Shown here piece after piece: positions 1-9,714 of a stretch of 64,000 bases of DNA. Source of the DNA: Pantoea sp. BAV 3049 (GTDB taxonomy: Bacteria > Pseudomonadota > Gammaproteobacteria > Enterobacterales > Enterobacteriaceae); the NCBI RefSeq assembly GCF_009765445.1, contig NZ_WHOY01000031.1, positions 2,585,673 to 2,649,672 of the forward strand, in the 5' to 3' direction. The notes below the pieces were generated by a model that was not told where the DNA came from, ran no database searches, and saw only the letters and a list, made by a program, of their open reading frames with translations. The translations under genes and the position numbers were made by a program. Each line of letters opens with the position of its first letter. Positions within the stretch are counted from its first letter, which is position 1.

Positions 1-2
1 TT

Positions 3-224
3 CCTGCTTTCACGGCGGATGAACTGAAAGGGTTCCTCACTGAAAAACTCGATATGTCAGACGGCCCCTTTGGGGATCATGAAAACTTGTTCGACTATGG
101 TCTGAATTCCGTTGACCTGATGGCCCTGGTTGCCCAGCTGAATTCGCGGGGAATAAAGGTGGGTTTCATTGAGATGGCTAAAGATGCCACCTTTTCCGCC
201 TGGGTCGGGCGACTGGGTCTCTGA
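3..224 (+). CDS. Aryl carrier protein domain, C-terminal end of a siderophore protein (partial)
   Basis: The frame is open from the window edge and ends in TGA at 222-224, so only the last 73 residues are visible. They form a carrier domain: the segment DYGLNSVDLM (about residues 36-45 of the visible part) holds the serine that takes 4'-phosphopantetheine. The tail resembles the C-terminus of EntB/VibB/DhbB, where an isochorismatase domain is followed by an aryl carrier protein that presents 2,3-dihydroxybenzoate to the synthetase. Whether the isochorismatase part exists lies outside the window; a free-standing carrier protein is the alternative. An esterase gene of siderophore type starts 29 bp downstream, supporting a catecholate siderophore operon. 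Confidence 0.75.
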   Translation, partial: PAFTADELKGFLTEKLDMSDGPFGDHENLFDYGLNSVDLMALVAQLNSRGIKVGFIEMAKDATFSAWVGRLGL

Positions 225-253
225 AAAAGCGTTTAATGTCTGATGAGGAAACT

Positions 254-1108
254 ATGGAGCATCTGCACTCCGTCAGGGAGGAAATGATCACTTCATCTGC
301 ATGCGGTGATTATCGCGTGACGATTTGCTGGCCTGATGGCGCCCCTCCAAATGATGGCTGGCCGGTTATCTACATCCTGGATGGTGCTCACCATTTTCCA
401 GTTGCAGCGACGTTAATGCGCACGTTGGGCAGACCACGCTGCTGCATGGTCCCCGGAGTTATTGTTGCAATTGATTATCCTGAGGAGACCCGAAGGGACC
501 GAGATTATCGGCCTTATGTCGCTGAATTGATTCCGGAACCGGACCCCCGTGGAGGAGTTTATCCTGCCGGAGGAGAAGGGTGTGCTGAAGCATTTCTGGC
601 ATTTATCCGGCACGAACTGAAGCCGATGATCCGCAACATGTTACCCATCGACAACCACAGAGAGGCCTTATTCGGGCACTCCTATGGGGGACTGTTTACC
701 CTCAACACGCTGTTCACCCAGGCAGAGAGTTTCCGGCATTATTATGCTTCGAGTCCCTCCGTGTGGTGGAACGGCAGCTACATAGTTAAATCAGCACAAC
801 GTTTTATCCAGCAGAGTGCAATCAGGTCCGTGCCCCCTGAACGGGTCTTGTTTCTTTCCGTAGGCGAACATGAGCAGTCGCTTGAAGAGTGGGAGCTGTC
901 TCTGCCTGCTGATACTCGTCAGTATCTTGTCGAACATCGTTGGCAACGTCGCATGGTCGATGGGGTCAGGGAACTGGCTTCGTTGTTGCAAGTTGGACAC
1001 ATCAGCGCGCTTCAGGTGGAGCTGTTTATCCATCAGGGGCAGTCGCATCAGTCCGTCCCTCTGTGTTCGTTACAGAAGGCTATGATGCATCATTTTAAGC
1101 GCGGTTAA
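254..1108 (+). CDS. Fes/IroE-type ferric siderophore esterase (alpha/beta hydrolase)
   Basis: 284-residue putative esterase family protein (PF00756 type). The nucleophile elbow GHSYGG is plain in the middle of the protein and a late histidine (segment QGQSHQS) fits the catalytic triad. IroE, BesA and Fes enzymes of this type hydrolyse catecholate trilactone siderophores to release iron or trim the scaffold. No signal peptide is visible, so it is probably cytoplasmic like Fes. The frame is open from an ATG at 236, but GAGGAA at 245-250 precedes the ATG at 254, so I use 254. It directly follows the carrier-protein gene and is the last gene before tRNA-Val. Substrate is inferred from family and neighbour. 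Confidence 0.8.
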   Translation: MEHLHSVREEMITSSACGDYRVTICWPDGAPPNDGWPVIYILDGAHHFPVAATLMRTLGRPRCCMVPGVIVAIDYPEETRRDRDYRPYVAELIPEPDPRGGVYPAGGEGCAEAFLAFIRHELKPMIRNMLPIDNHREALFGHSYGGLFTLNTLFTQAESFRHYYASSPSVWWNGSYIVKSAQRFIQQSAIRSVPPERVLFLSVGEHEQSLEEWELSLPADTRQYLVEHRWQRRMVDGVRELASLLQVGHISALQVELFIHQGQSHQSVPLCSLQKAMMHHFKRG

Positions 1109-1143
1109 GAACAGAGAACAAAAAAGGTGAACAGGGGGAAGGA

Positions 1144-1220
1144 TGGTGCGTTCTAGAGGACTCGAACCTCCGACCCCCACCATGTCAAGGTGGTGCTCTA
1201 ACCAACTGAGCTAAGAACGC
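1144..1220 (-). tRNA. valW: tRNA-Val (anticodon GAC)
   Basis: Read on the minus strand, a 77-nt cloverleaf begins GCGTTCTTAGC and ends in an encoded CCA. The acceptor arms GCGTTCT/AGAACGC pair fully. The anticodon stem CCACC/GGTGG encloses loop TTGACAT, giving anticodon GAC (valine). The T-arm contains GGTTCGAGTCC. It closely matches E. coli valW, which also lies near mdtK. E. coli has a valV-valW tandem; only one copy is present here. Its 3' end faces the siderophore genes 36 bp away. Confidence 0.97.
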
Positions 1221-1370
1221 ACTGATTGATGTCATGTTGACAGCGGGGACGAATATTAACGACAGCCTTACCGGCTGGCAAGCGGAAATCCGCTTTTTTC
1301 AGTGCGACTGCTGCGCATCTGTGCGAAGCGCAGCAATTTTAGGCACGGAAATGAGAAAATCACCGTAAAA

Positions 1371-2744
1371 TTAGCGTGCTGCACGCGCCATAATCAGCTC
1401 TGCCGGTTGCCTTTGCATCCGGCGCATCCGCCATACCATCATCACCGCAGAAGAGGTGAGACCAATAATAAAACCAATCCAGAAACCGGCCGGACCCATC
1501 GCCGGTACCACCCAGTCCGTCAGCGCCAGGATATAGCCACTGGGCAGGCCAAGGATCCAGTAGGCGACAAAGGTTATAAAGAATATTGACCGCGTATCCT
1601 TGTAGCCACGCAGGATGCCGCTACCGATAACCTGAATGGAATCCGAGAACTGATAGATTGCGGCCAGCAGCATCAGTTGAGCTGCCAGCGTGACCACTTC
1701 AGGGTTATCGGTATACAACAGCGCAATTTGCTGCCGGAAGGTGATGGTGAACAGGGCGGTCAGCAATGCCATGGTCATACCCACACCCTGCGCGGTCCAT
1801 GAAGCAACTCGCGCGCCCTCAACCGATCCCTGCCCAAGACGGAACCCGACGCGAATAGTCGTGGCAACGCCAAGTGACAGCGGCAGGACAAACATTAGTG
1901 AGCTGAAGTTCAGGGCAATCTGGTGCCCGGCCACTTTCACGATGCCCATTGGGGAAACCAGCAGTGCAACAACTGCAAACAGTGTCACTTCAAAGAACAG
2001 TGCCAGCGCAACCGGCAGGCCCAGTTTAAACAGGCGCCAGAGCGCGCTGACATCGGGTTTGCTGAAGCTTGCCGTCAGGCGAATATCACGCATAGAGCGG
2101 GCGCGGCCGACCCAGTATTTCATGGCGATAAACATCACCCAGTATACCGAAGCAGTCGCCACGCCACAGCCCACTCCACCCAGAGCAGGCATGCCGAAAT
2201 GGCCATAGATGAAGATGTAGTTGACCGGAATGTTGACCAGCAGGCCGAGAAATCCCATTACCATACCGGGTTTAGTTTTTGACAGGCCTTCACACTGATT
2301 ACGGGCGACCTGGAAGAACAGATACCCTGGCGCACCCCACAACAGTGCGTGCAGATAACCCACCGCCTTATCAGCAAGGGACGGATCGATATCGTGCATG
2401 GCGCGGATCATAAAGCCGGCGTTATACAGCACCACCATTACCAGAATGGCGGCAAAGGCTGCCAGCCAGTAGCCCTGACGAACCTGGTAAGCCACGCGGT
2501 CACGGCGTCCTGAACCGTTATACTGGGCGACCACAGGCGTCAGCGACAGCAGCAGGCCATGGCCGAACAGAATGGTCGGCAGCCAGATAGAGGTGCCCAC
2601 GGCAACCGCCGCCATATCGGTGGCGCTGACCGATCCGGCCATAATGGTATCAACAAATCCCATGGCGGTTTGCGCAACCTGCGCAAGAATAACCGGGATT
2701 GCCAGCGCTAAAAGTTGACGCGCTTCTGTCAGGTACTTCTGCAC
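1371..2744 (-). CDS. mdtK: MATE-family multidrug efflux protein MdtK
   Basis: 457 residues, the normal length for MdtK (NorM/YdhE). The whole protein is a run of hydrophobic helices (12 expected) with the duplicated MATE fold; the N-terminus reads [20 protein letters not shown]. It exports fluoroquinolones, dyes and other cationic drugs from the inner membrane in exchange for Na+ or H+. It is divergent from riboflavin synthase, exactly as in E. coli, and lies 150 bp upstream of tRNA-Val in the same orientation. The E. coli gene ydhQ, usually between mdtK and the valine tRNAs, is absent. Confidence 0.96.
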   Translation of the reverse strand: MQKYLTEARQLLALAIPVILAQVAQTAMGFVDTIMAGSVSATDMAAVAVGTSIWLPTILFGHGLLLSLTPVVAQYNGSGRRDRVAYQVRQGYWLAAFAAILVMVVLYNAGFMIRAMHDIDPSLADKAVGYLHALLWGAPGYLFFQVARNQCEGLSKTKPGMVMGFLGLLVNIPVNYIFIYGHFGMPALGGVGCGVATASVYWVMFIAMKYWVGRARSMRDIRLTASFSKPDVSALWRLFKLGLPVALALFFEVTLFAVVALLVSPMGIVKVAGHQIALNFSSLMFVLPLSLGVATTIRVGFRLGQGSVEGARVASWTAQGVGMTMALLTALFTITFRQQIALLYTDNPEVVTLAAQLMLLAAIYQFSDSIQVIGSGILRGYKDTRSIFFITFVAYWILGLPSGYILALTDWVVPAMGPAGFWIGFIIGLTSSAVMMVWRMRRMQRQPAELIMARAAR

Positions 2745-2975
2745 GAATACACCTTATTATTTTCACTGTAGGGGAGAGCACTGCGATGTCAAAAAACGCT
2801 GACTTTGCAAATAAACAGCAGGGCAGGCGGCATAGTGTAATGTTCGCAGTGCAATAAGCCAATCTCCGGCGGAAAGAATAGCTCTTTGTGCCATGCAGGA
2901 TTGTGCGCCACCATTTGGTTTTATCCCCTGCCCAGGGCAAACTAGGGCAAGGATAATATTAATGAGGCCACAACT

Positions 2976-3629
2976 ATGTTTACCGGTATTGTGCAGGGCA
3001 CCGCTGAGGTGCTGGCAATTGAAGAGAAACCTAACTTTCGCACGCATATTGTTCGTTTGCCTGCGGAAATGTTACCCGGCCTGGAACTCGGAGCCTCTGT
3101 TTCTCACAATGGCTGCTGCCTGACGGTGACGGAAGTGAATGGCGACCAGGTGAGTTTTGACCTGGTTAAAGAGACGCTGCGTATTACTAACCTCGGCGAT
3201 CTGCAGGTGGGGGATAAAATTAACGTTGAGCGTGCGGCGAAGTTCAGCGATGAAATTGGCGGCCATCTGATGTCGGGCCATATTATGACCACCGCCGAAA
3301 TCAGTAAAATTCTGACCTCAGAGAATAACCGGGAAATCTGGTTCAAACCGCAGGACGCAGAACAGATGAAATATATCCTTCATAAAGGGTTTATTGGCAT
3401 TGACGGCATCAGTCTGACCGTGGGCGAAGTCACCAAAACCAGATTCTGCGTGCACCTGATCCCGGAAACCCTGGCGAGAACCACTCTGGGTAATAAACGT
3501 CTGGGTCACAAAGTGAATATTGAAATTGATCCGCACACTCAGGCAATTGTGGAAACTGTAGAGCGCGTTCTGGCTCAGCGTGAAGCGGCATTACTGGCAG
3601 CGGCGGCGGCAGAAACTGAATCAGAGTAA
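2976..3629 (+). CDS. ribE: Riboflavin synthase, alpha chain
   Basis: 217 residues. Two tandem lumazine-binding barrels are visible: residues about 1-97 begin [12 protein letters not shown] and contain [12 protein letters not shown], and residues about 98-195 contain the matching [12 protein letters not shown]. It dismutates two 6,7-dimethyl-8-ribityllumazine molecules to riboflavin, the last step of the pathway, as a cytoplasmic trimer. GAGG stands about 8 bp before the ATG. The last residues are alanine- and glutamate-rich, as is common for enterobacterial homologues (called ribC in E. coli). It ends in a strong terminator shared with cfa. Confidence 0.97.
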   Translation: MFTGIVQGTAEVLAIEEKPNFRTHIVRLPAEMLPGLELGASVSHNGCCLTVTEVNGDQVSFDLVKETLRITNLGDLQVGDKINVERAAKFSDEIGGHLMSGHIMTTAEISKILTSENNREIWFKPQDAEQMKYILHKGFIGIDGISLTVGEVTKTRFCVHLIPETLARTTLGNKRLGHKVNIEIDPHTQAIVETVERVLAQREAALLAAAAAETESE

Positions 3630-3635
3630 ATGATG

Positions 3636-3673
3636 AAAAAGGGCCGGTAATGTTGAAATTACCGGCCCTTTTT
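3636..3673. terminator. Bidirectional intrinsic terminator between ribE and cfa
   Basis: A perfect 16-bp stem (3636-3651 with 3658-3673), core GGGCCGGTAAT, and a 6-nt loop. It has an A-run on the left and a T-run on the right, so it can end transcription from both convergent genes. Confidence 0.93.
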
Positions 3674-3690
3674 ATTTGCGCCACTGGCGA

Positions 3691-4839
3691 TCAGTGCGGC
3701 ACGCGCAGTCCACCCTCTTTACCGTGAGTGAAGACCACCTGCCACAGCTGAATATCACGTGCGCGGAAGGCTCCGGCGCAGGCGTTCAGATAGTAGGTGA
3801 ACATGCGTTTGAAGCGGTCGCCATAATTCTCTGCCAGCTGCGGCCATGCTGCGATAAAGCGTTCATACCAGGCCAACAATGTGGTGTCATAATCCGCGCC
3901 AAAGTTATGCCAGTCTTCCATCACAAAATAAGGTTCATGCGCTTCAGCAATATGCTGGACGGAAGGCAGGCAGCCGTTGGGGAAGATGTATTTATTGATC
4001 CAGGGATCGACATTATCGTTGGTCTTATTGGCCCCGATAGTGTGCAGCAGGAAAATGCCATCCGCCTTAAGGTTGCGGTTAACCACATCGAAATAAGTGG
4101 CGTAATTTTTCGGCCCGACGTGTTCAAACATCCCTACTGAAACTATCCGGTCATATTGCTGATTCAGATCGCGGTAGTCCTGCAGCAAAATTGTGACATC
4201 CAGTCCTTCACAACGTTGTTGTGCCAATTTTTGCTGCTCGGCTGAAATAGTCACGCCAAATACGCTGACGCCATAATTGCGCGCGGCGTATTCCGCCAGT
4301 CCACCCCAGCCACAGCCTATATCCAACAGAGACATACCCGGTTCCAGCTGAAGTTTTTCGCAGATCATTTTTAATTTAGCATTCTGTGCCTGATCAAGCG
4401 TTTCGGCTTCTTTCCAGTAGCCACAGGAGTACTGCATATGCGGATCGAGCATCAGGGTGAAAAGATCGTTACCCAGGTCATAATGCTCTTTACCCACTAT
4501 CCAGGCACGTTTACGTGACTGAAGATTAGTCAGGCGGGCTGCCGCAACGCGAAGGGTATCTTTGAAATGGTGGGGAAGTTGCTGATCCAGTTTTGCCTGC
4601 AACACGCGATGAAAAAAAGTATCCAGCCGCTCGCATTCCCACCAGCCATCCATATAACTTTCACCCAGTCCCAGTGAGCCTTCCTGCAGAACGCGCTTAA
4701 AAAACTCGGTGTTATTTACCTGGATATCCCACGGTCGGGTGCCGTTGATTTCAATATCTGCATTGCGCAACATTTCCTGGACGATTCGGTACCACTGATT
4801 CTCTCCCAGATTCACTTCTTCTATACACGATGAACTCAT
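3691..4839 (-). CDS. cfa: Cyclopropane-fatty-acyl-phospholipid synthase
   Basis: 382 residues, identical in length to E. coli Cfa. The SAM-binding motif LLDIGCGWGG is at about 165-174, the conserved active-site cysteine is at 139 (QYSCGYW), and the C-terminal half holds the Cfa-type methyltransferase core. The enzyme is membrane-associated and methylenates double bonds of phospholipid acyl chains on entry to stationary phase or in acid. The 293-bp upstream region to punC is AT-rich and is expected to carry the promoters; none is called with confidence. Confidence 0.97.
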   Translation of the reverse strand: MSSSCIEEVNLGENQWYRIVQEMLRNADIEINGTRPWDIQVNNTEFFKRVLQEGSLGLGESYMDGWWECERLDTFFHRVLQAKLDQQLPHHFKDTLRVAAARLTNLQSRKRAWIVGKEHYDLGNDLFTLMLDPHMQYSCGYWKEAETLDQAQNAKLKMICEKLQLEPGMSLLDIGCGWGGLAEYAARNYGVSVFGVTISAEQQKLAQQRCEGLDVTILLQDYRDLNQQYDRIVSVGMFEHVGPKNYATYFDVVNRNLKADGIFLLHTIGANKTNDNVDPWINKYIFPNGCLPSVQHIAEAHEPYFVMEDWHNFGADYDTTLLAWYERFIAAWPQLAENYGDRFKRMFTYYLNACAGAFRARDIQLWQVVFTHGKEGGLRVPH

Positions 4840-5132
4840 AGCTTCTCCATCACCCTGTGTGATTGAAACCTGAGAAATAGAATAGTCAATTTCTACAGGA
4901 TTGTGAGAAAACGCACGGAGTAACCTCGCAAATATCCGGCGCTACAGAGGATTGATTTGAAACTTGCAGAGTGCTTGTGAGGATGACGCAGAAACCTGCC
5001 CTGACCACCCTGTCATGACTCGAAAAAATGCTACAAATTTGTTTTTTTTAACTGCTGGAAATGAGTATATGCTCACGCCAGGCACAATTCAATTGTTTAT
5101 TGTTAGGTTGCTAACTATATAAAATCAGGCCC

Positions 5133-6323
5133 TTAATGGTCATTGTGTGCGGTAGAAAGCGCCATCACCTGTGCCTTTGCCCGCTGTAAAATATAGCCGA
5201 TGATCGCCAGAAAAACAGTCGCCAGCATCACCACTGAGGTGGTCAGTAACGGGGTGCTGATAAAGGTGGAGATCACCAGGCTGGCAGCACAGCAAAGCCC
5301 CAGCTGGAGCGTATTCTGCAGGGCGGCAGCCTTGCCGCTGGCCTGGGGGAAAGGCAGTAAGGCACTGGCCACCACCACCGGATAAACCGCACCATTTGCT
5401 AACGCCATGCCACAAAATGGCAACAGTAAAGCCGTTACCGAAGGCTCTTCCATCTGCGCGGCGATGAAAAATGCCACGATGCTCAGGGTATAAATAACCA
5501 GCAGCCAGGGAAGCAGTAAAGTGCCTTCAGAGTGCTTCAGTAACGTGCGACAACCATAACCCCCAATCAGGAAAGCCAGCGTCTGAGGGACATAGCTCAG
5601 ACCGATATCGGCTGGTGACATGCCCAGTGCACCCAGAATAAACGGCGAGCCGGTCAGCCAGGCGAAGAAACTGGCAGAGCAGGCGGCGTAGATCAGTACG
5701 TTACCGCTGTACAACGGTGATTTCAGCAGAGTGGAGAAGCTGGTTTTCTCGCTTTTATCTGATTTGGCCTGCCTGCCAGGCGTGGCCAGAAACAGAGTGC
5801 AAATCAGCAGGCAGACCGCAACCAGTAACAGAGCGATAAAGATCGCCCGCCAGGTAAAGTGATTCAGCAGCCAGGCACCGAGCAGAGGAGCCAGGGCAGG
5901 AGAAAGGGCGACCAGCGGCATGATAGTGGCAAATACGCGGTTAGCCTGGGCGGCAGGATAGCGATCAATAACCAGTGCCTGCCAGGTCACCGCGGCGGCG
6001 CAAATCCCTACAGCCTGAAGGAAGCGCAGCGTCAGCAGGGTCACGGTAGAGTCAACCCACCACATTGCGCCACAGCTGACGGCGAACAGACCGAGCCCCA
6101 TCAGCAGAACGGGCTTACGACCAATCCGGTCAGAGAGTGGTCCCCACATCAACTGGGCGCTGGCAAATCCGGCCAGGAACAGACTCAGACTGGCACTGAT
6201 TTTTCCGGCTTCAGTCTGCAAATCTTGCTGCATCGCACCAAAAGCTGGCAGGTACATATCAGTGGCGAGAAAACCTGCAACGCTGAGCAGCGCGAGGTAA
6301 ATAATAAATCCCTTAGATGGCAT
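5133..6323 (-). CDS. punC: Purine nucleoside transporter PunC (Bcr/CflA-type MFS)
   Basis: 396 residues from the ATG at 6323. The frame stays open further upstream, but homologues begin at [18 protein letters not shown], and the intergenic regulatory DNA with the divergent regulator gene would otherwise be coding. Twelve hydrophobic segments are present, with the MFS signature between TM2 and TM3 ([14 protein letters not shown]). The E. coli orthologue YdhC/PunC imports purine nucleosides such as adenosine under control of PunR. It sits between cfa and the divergent punR as in E. coli. Confidence 0.92.
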   Translation of the reverse strand: MPSKGFIIYLALLSVAGFLATDMYLPAFGAMQQDLQTEAGKISASLSLFLAGFASAQLMWGPLSDRIGRKPVLLMGLGLFAVSCGAMWWVDSTVTLLTLRFLQAVGICAAAVTWQALVIDRYPAAQANRVFATIMPLVALSPALAPLLGAWLLNHFTWRAIFIALLLVAVCLLICTLFLATPGRQAKSDKSEKTSFSTLLKSPLYSGNVLIYAACSASFFAWLTGSPFILGALGMSPADIGLSYVPQTLAFLIGGYGCRTLLKHSEGTLLLPWLLVIYTLSIVAFFIAAQMEEPSVTALLLPFCGMALANGAVYPVVVASALLPFPQASGKAAALQNTLQLGLCCAASLVISTFISTPLLTTSVVMLATVFLAIIGYILQRAKAQVMALSTAHNDH

Positions 6324-6434
6324 TCTGTTGCTCTTTATCAGGTGAATGAAACGCTGCGCAGTGTAATTGAGTGGCAAAGCGCTTGTGAAACGGTAATATT
6401 TGCAGGTTGCGTTCAAAAAAATTGCAGGCAGATT

Positions 6435-7346
6435 ATGTGGTCAGAACATTCCCTTGAAGTGGTTGATGCCGTGGCGCGCACCGGCAGTTTCACCGCGGCG
6501 GCGGCAGAGCTGCACCGCGTTCCTTCTGCTATCAGCTATACCATCCGTCAACTGGAAGAGTGGCTGGCTGTTCCTCTGTTTGAGCGGCGTCACCGCGATG
6601 TGGTGCTGACGGATGCCGGACGGCTTTTTAGTCAGGAAGGGCGTAGTGTTATCAAAAAAATGCTTTCCACCCGGCGTCAGTGTCAGCAGGTCGCTAATGG
6701 CTGGCGGGGGCAGATCAATATCGCTGTCGATCGCATTGTTAAACCGGCGAGGAGCCGCCAGCTGGTGGTAGATTTTTACCGCCATTTTCCTGATATGGAG
6801 CTGCATCTGACGTCGGAAGTGTTTAACGGCGTCTGGGATGCACTGGCCGACGGGCGGGTGGATGTGGCAATCGGCGCAACGCAGGCTATCCCGGTGGGGG
6901 GGCGCTTCGCCTTCCGCGATATGGGGATGCTGAACTGGCGCTGTGTGGTGAAGGCCGATCATCCACTTGCTCAGCTGGAGGAGGAGATCAGCGATGAGGA
7001 GATTGGCGACTGGCCCTCGCTGGTGCTGGAAGATACCTCCCGTGCTTTACCCAAACGGACTACGTGGACGCTGGATAATCAGCGCAGGCTGGTGGTGCCG
7101 GACTGGGAAAGTGCGTTTGACTGTCTGCTGGCCGGGCTGTGTGTTGGAATGGTACCGGGGCATTTTGCCCGGCCATTTTTGCAGAATGGAGAACTGGTTG
7201 AGCTGGCGCTTGAGTCAGTATTTCCGGACAGCCCGTGCTGCGTCAGCTGGGCGGAGCAGCAGGCTTCACCAGCACTGAGCTGGCTGCTGGAGTATCTGGG
7301 GGAAACCGGCACGATGAACAGTGAGTGGCTGCGGGAAGAAACCTGA
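6435..7346 (+). CDS. punR: LysR-type regulator PunR
   Basis: 303 residues. The LysR winged helix-turn-helix occupies residues 1-60 ([20 protein letters not shown]), followed by a periplasmic-binding-like effector domain. It is strongly similar to E. coli YdhB/PunR, the adenosine-responsive activator of punC. The reading frame is open for 190 codons upstream of 6435, antisense to punC. The start at 6435 is chosen because it opens exactly where the family begins ([13 protein letters not shown]). It is divergent from punC with 111 bp between them, the expected place for its binding site. Confidence 0.93.
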   Translation: MWSEHSLEVVDAVARTGSFTAAAAELHRVPSAISYTIRQLEEWLAVPLFERRHRDVVLTDAGRLFSQEGRSVIKKMLSTRRQCQQVANGWRGQINIAVDRIVKPARSRQLVVDFYRHFPDMELHLTSEVFNGVWDALADGRVDVAIGATQAIPVGGRFAFRDMGMLNWRCVVKADHPLAQLEEEISDEEIGDWPSLVLEDTSRALPKRTTWTLDNQRRLVVPDWESAFDCLLAGLCVGMVPGHFARPFLQNGELVELALESVFPDSPCCVSWAEQQASPALSWLLEYLGETGTMNSEWLREET

Positions 7347-7388
7347 GGGGCGAATAAATTCTCCCCTCAGCTGAAATCTGCACGATTG

Positions 7389-7414
7389 TAAGGGTGGAAT
7401 TCATTCCGCCCTTA
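7389..7414. terminator. Hairpin between convergent punR and purR
   Basis: A nearly perfect dyad (TAAGGGTGGAAT, 2-nt centre, ATTCCGCCCTTA, one G-T pair) fills the 72-bp gap between the two stop codons. It has no T-run, so efficiency as an intrinsic terminator is uncertain. Confidence 0.5.
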
Positions 7415-7418
7415 ACGT

Positions 7419-8444
7419 CTAGCGGCGGTAATCGACAAACGGACCGTCTGCCACCGAGCGGCGTTCGATCAGGTTGGGATGCACTTCAATGGTTTGTGGC
7501 TCTTCGCGCTTGCTGGTAATGCGGTCGAGCAGCATTGCAAAGGCAGTTTCGCCCAGCTGTTGTTTAGGCTGGTGAACCGTGGTCAGCGCCGGGGTGAAAT
7601 AGCGGGCATTGCGCACGTTATCATAACCGATCACCGAAATATCCTGCGGTACACGCAGGCCCATCTCATCCGCCGCGCAGATGGCCCCCATGGCCATCAC
7701 ATCGCCGCCGCAGAAGACCGCCGTGGGGCGCTGCTTCTGAGACAGAATCTGCTGCATGGCACGGTAGCCAGACTCCGGTTCGAAATCTCCCTGTACCAGC
7801 CACTCATCCCGAACTGAAATTCCCGCTTCGGAAAGTGCTTTCAGAAAACCGGCATGGCGGCCACCGCCAGTATTACGTTCCATTTGTCCCGGGATCACCC
7901 CGATATCACGGTGACCGCGGTCAATCAGATAGCGGCCCGCCATATAGCCTCCTTCAAAGGCATTATCCAGCACGGTATCGGTGAAATCGCCGCGTGATTC
8001 GCCCCAGTCCATTACCACCATTGGGATATTGCGATTGTTTTCCAGCATAGCGATCAGCGGTTCCGGATATTCCGAGCACATCACCAGCAGACCATCGACG
8101 CGCTTTTGCGCCATCATCGACAGATACGCCTGCTGCTTTTGTAGATCGTTGTGGGCATTGCCCAGGATCAGGGTATAACCCTGATCAAAGCAGCAGTTCT
8201 CCACTGCTTCGATGATCTCGGCAAAATAGGGCGCTTCGCTGGAAGTGGCCAGCAGGCCAATGGTTTTGGTATGGTTAACCTTCAGGCTGCGGGCGACAGC
8301 GCTGGGAGAATAATGCAATTCTTTGATTGCGGCCCATACGGCTTCCCGCGTCTCTTCAGCGACAAAGCGGGTTTTATTGATGACGTGGGAGACAGTGGTG
8401 GTGGATACCCCTGCACGTTTAGCCACATCTTTTATTGTTGCCAT
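7419..8444 (-). CDS. purR: Purine repressor PurR
   Basis: 341 residues, the same length as E. coli PurR. The LacI-type HTH with hinge helix is at 1-56 ([23 protein letters not shown]; hinge PSAVARSLK), followed by the two-lobe corepressor domain that binds hypoxanthine or guanine. It represses purine and pyrimidine biosynthetic genes in the cytoplasm. A PurR-box-like sequence lies 45-60 bp upstream, consistent with the known autoregulation. It is convergent with punR, so purine transport and purine repression genes stay linked. Confidence 0.97.
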   Translation of the reverse strand: MATIKDVAKRAGVSTTTVSHVINKTRFVAEETREAVWAAIKELHYSPSAVARSLKVNHTKTIGLLATSSEAPYFAEIIEAVENCCFDQGYTLILGNAHNDLQKQQAYLSMMAQKRVDGLLVMCSEYPEPLIAMLENNRNIPMVVMDWGESRGDFTDTVLDNAFEGGYMAGRYLIDRGHRDIGVIPGQMERNTGGGRHAGFLKALSEAGISVRDEWLVQGDFEPESGYRAMQQILSQKQRPTAVFCGGDVMAMGAICAADEMGLRVPQDISVIGYDNVRNARYFTPALTTVHQPKQQLGETAFAMLLDRITSKREEPQTIEVHPNLIERRSVADGPFVDYRR

Positions 8445-8489
8445 TAACTAGCTACTCCTGCGCTTATCTTAACTCACTGATAAGCATAT

Positions 8490-8505
8490 TGTTAAACGTT
8501 TGCCT
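8490..8505. promoter_or_regulatory. PurR box upstream of purR
   Basis: On the minus strand the site reads AGGCAAACGTTTAACA, matching the PurR consensus ACGCAAACGTTTGCGT at its central GCAAACGTTT. The left half is essentially perfect and the right half is weaker. Its position just upstream of purR fits autorepression. Confidence 0.7.
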
Positions 8506-8736
8506 TGATACGCAAAAACCGGGCGTCTGGGGGCACTTTTTGCGGTGGATTCCGGAGACGTCAGGAAGGAAAAAAGGGTATTTCAACCCGTCGTTGCGCA
8601 CACGGCACGCAGTCTGCCGGGGGTTGCGCAACAAAAAAAGAATTCTAACAAGCCTCAGCACAGAAAACGAGATTTTTACCGACAAGTATGGGAAAATCGA
8701 TGACGTTAAAAACTGTAAGGGTATTAAGGAGTAGTG

Positions 8737-8826
8737 ATGGATACCGATCTGAAGTTTTCAATACTGACAACCGTTTGCGCTTTGCTGATGATTGTCGCTT
8801 TCAGTTTTACCGCAGTAATGCACTAA
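8737..8826 (+). CDS. ynhF: YnhF small membrane protein
   Basis: 29 residues, MDTDLKFSILTTVCALLMIV followed by nine more. AAGGAG at 8726-8731 precedes the ATG with ideal spacing. It matches the E. coli microprotein YnhF (also 29 residues, single transmembrane helix, retained formyl-Met, function unknown) in length, sequence pattern and position beside purR. Residues 8-27 form the hydrophobic helix. A hairpin terminator follows 6 bp after the stop, so it is a single-gene unit. The E. coli neighbours ydhP and sodB are missing. Confidence 0.9.
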   Translation: MDTDLKFSILTTVCALLMIVAFSFTAVMH

Positions 8827-8831
8827 GCCTC

Positions 8832-8863
8832 ACGGGCCGCTCATCAGAACGGCCCCGTTTTTT
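8832..8863 (+). terminator. Intrinsic terminator of ynhF
   Basis: GC-rich stem GGGCCG...CGGCCC with a 9- to 10-nt loop, followed by a run of T at 8858-8863, directly after the ynhF stop codon. Confidence 0.8.
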
Positions 8864-8874
8864 CTGCCGACTCG

Positions 8875-9714
8875 TTAGCGAATCGTTTTCGGCGTCATCA
8901 TCCTGCGGGCACCAATATAGTGGCGCTGCCAGTAATCATCACTCAGAGCACTAACCTGAATATCCTTGCCAGTGCGCGGTGACTGAATGAATTTACCATT
9001 GCCCAGATACACGCCAACGTGGTCAGCTGTGCCGCGACCATTGATGCGGAAAAACACCAGATCGCCTTTCTCCAGCTCGCCACGTTTGATATTAGCCGCA
9101 TCGCGCAGGTGATACATTTCATTGGCAGTGCGGGGGATTTTAAACTTCACCAGGTCTTTATAGGCATACCAGACCAGGCCGCTGCAGTCGAAACCGGTTT
9201 CTGGAGAGGTGCCACCCCACTGGTACGGTTTACCCAACTGCCCCATCAGTTTGTTCATCGCCGTTTCACGAGCTTTCTGATAGCGGGCGCGGTGTGCTTT
9301 GCTAAGCTTCAGCGGCGCTGCTGCACCGTAGGTCAGTTCTTCAGTCTCTTCGACCGGATTGCCGCGATGGCGACCGTAGCGTCTTTTGTACACCAGCTTT
9401 TCACGTTCTGCCGAGGCCGTTTTAAGAGAGTCTCGTTTTTTGAGTTTAAATTTCTGAACAGAGGTTAAGCGGGACTTTTTCGGGCTGGACTCTTTAACTT
9501 TCTTGCCGGAAATGACTTTAACGGGCGTTTTCTTGGCAGGGCTGGCTTTAACCGGACGTCGCTTGCGACGCTGGTCTTCACTGGCTGCCGTAGGGTTGTC
9601 GACTTTGTGATGGTTTGCATTAATAGGGGCATGTGGCGATGCGTGCGCCATATTCAGGAACAGCTGGGCTGTGGCCAGCATGATGAGCGTGATAAGTAAA
9701 CGCATCGTTACCAT
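8875..9714 (-). CDS. mepH: Murein DD-endopeptidase MepH (NlpC/P60)
   Basis: 279 residues. An N-terminal signal peptide (about 1-25, ending AHA) is followed by a very basic Lys/Arg/Ser/Pro-rich linker (about 45-115) and a C-terminal NlpC/P60 domain. That domain has catalytic Cys177 (GFDCSGLVWYAY) and His232 (DHVGVYLGNG). It cleaves D-Ala-mDAP cross-links in peptidoglycan in the periplasm. The start at 9714 is preceded by AGGAG at a rather long distance; an ATG three codons later is farther still. Location between ynhF and grxD fits E. coli ydhO. Confidence 0.93.
   Translation of the reverse strand: MVTMRLLITLIMLATAQLFLNMAHASPHAPINANHHKVDNPTAASEDQRRKRRPVKASPAKKTPVKVISGKKVKESSPKKSRLTSVQKFKLKKRDSLKTASAEREKLVYKRRYGRHRGNPVEETEELTYGAAAPLKLSKAHRARYQKARETAMNKLMGQLGKPYQWGGTSPETGFDCSGLVWYAYKDLVKFKIPRTANEMYHLRDAANIKRGELEKGDLVFFRINGRGTADHVGVYLGNGKFIQSPRTGKDIQVSALSDDYWQRHYIGARRMMTPKTIR

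Noticed and set aside
1280..1299. Hairpin with T-run (AGCGGA/TCCGCT) between tRNA-Val and mdtK
   Set aside because: Its T-run is on the plus strand, where no gene upstream needs it since the tRNA lies between; no clear purpose.
5859..6434. Long in-frame upstream extension of punR, which would make a 495-residue protein
   Set aside because: It is antisense to punC, has no matching ribosome site, and PunR family members begin exactly at 6435.
8435..8734. 99-codon plus-strand frame upstream of purR
   Set aside because: Covers the purR control region and PurR box; no recognisable protein.
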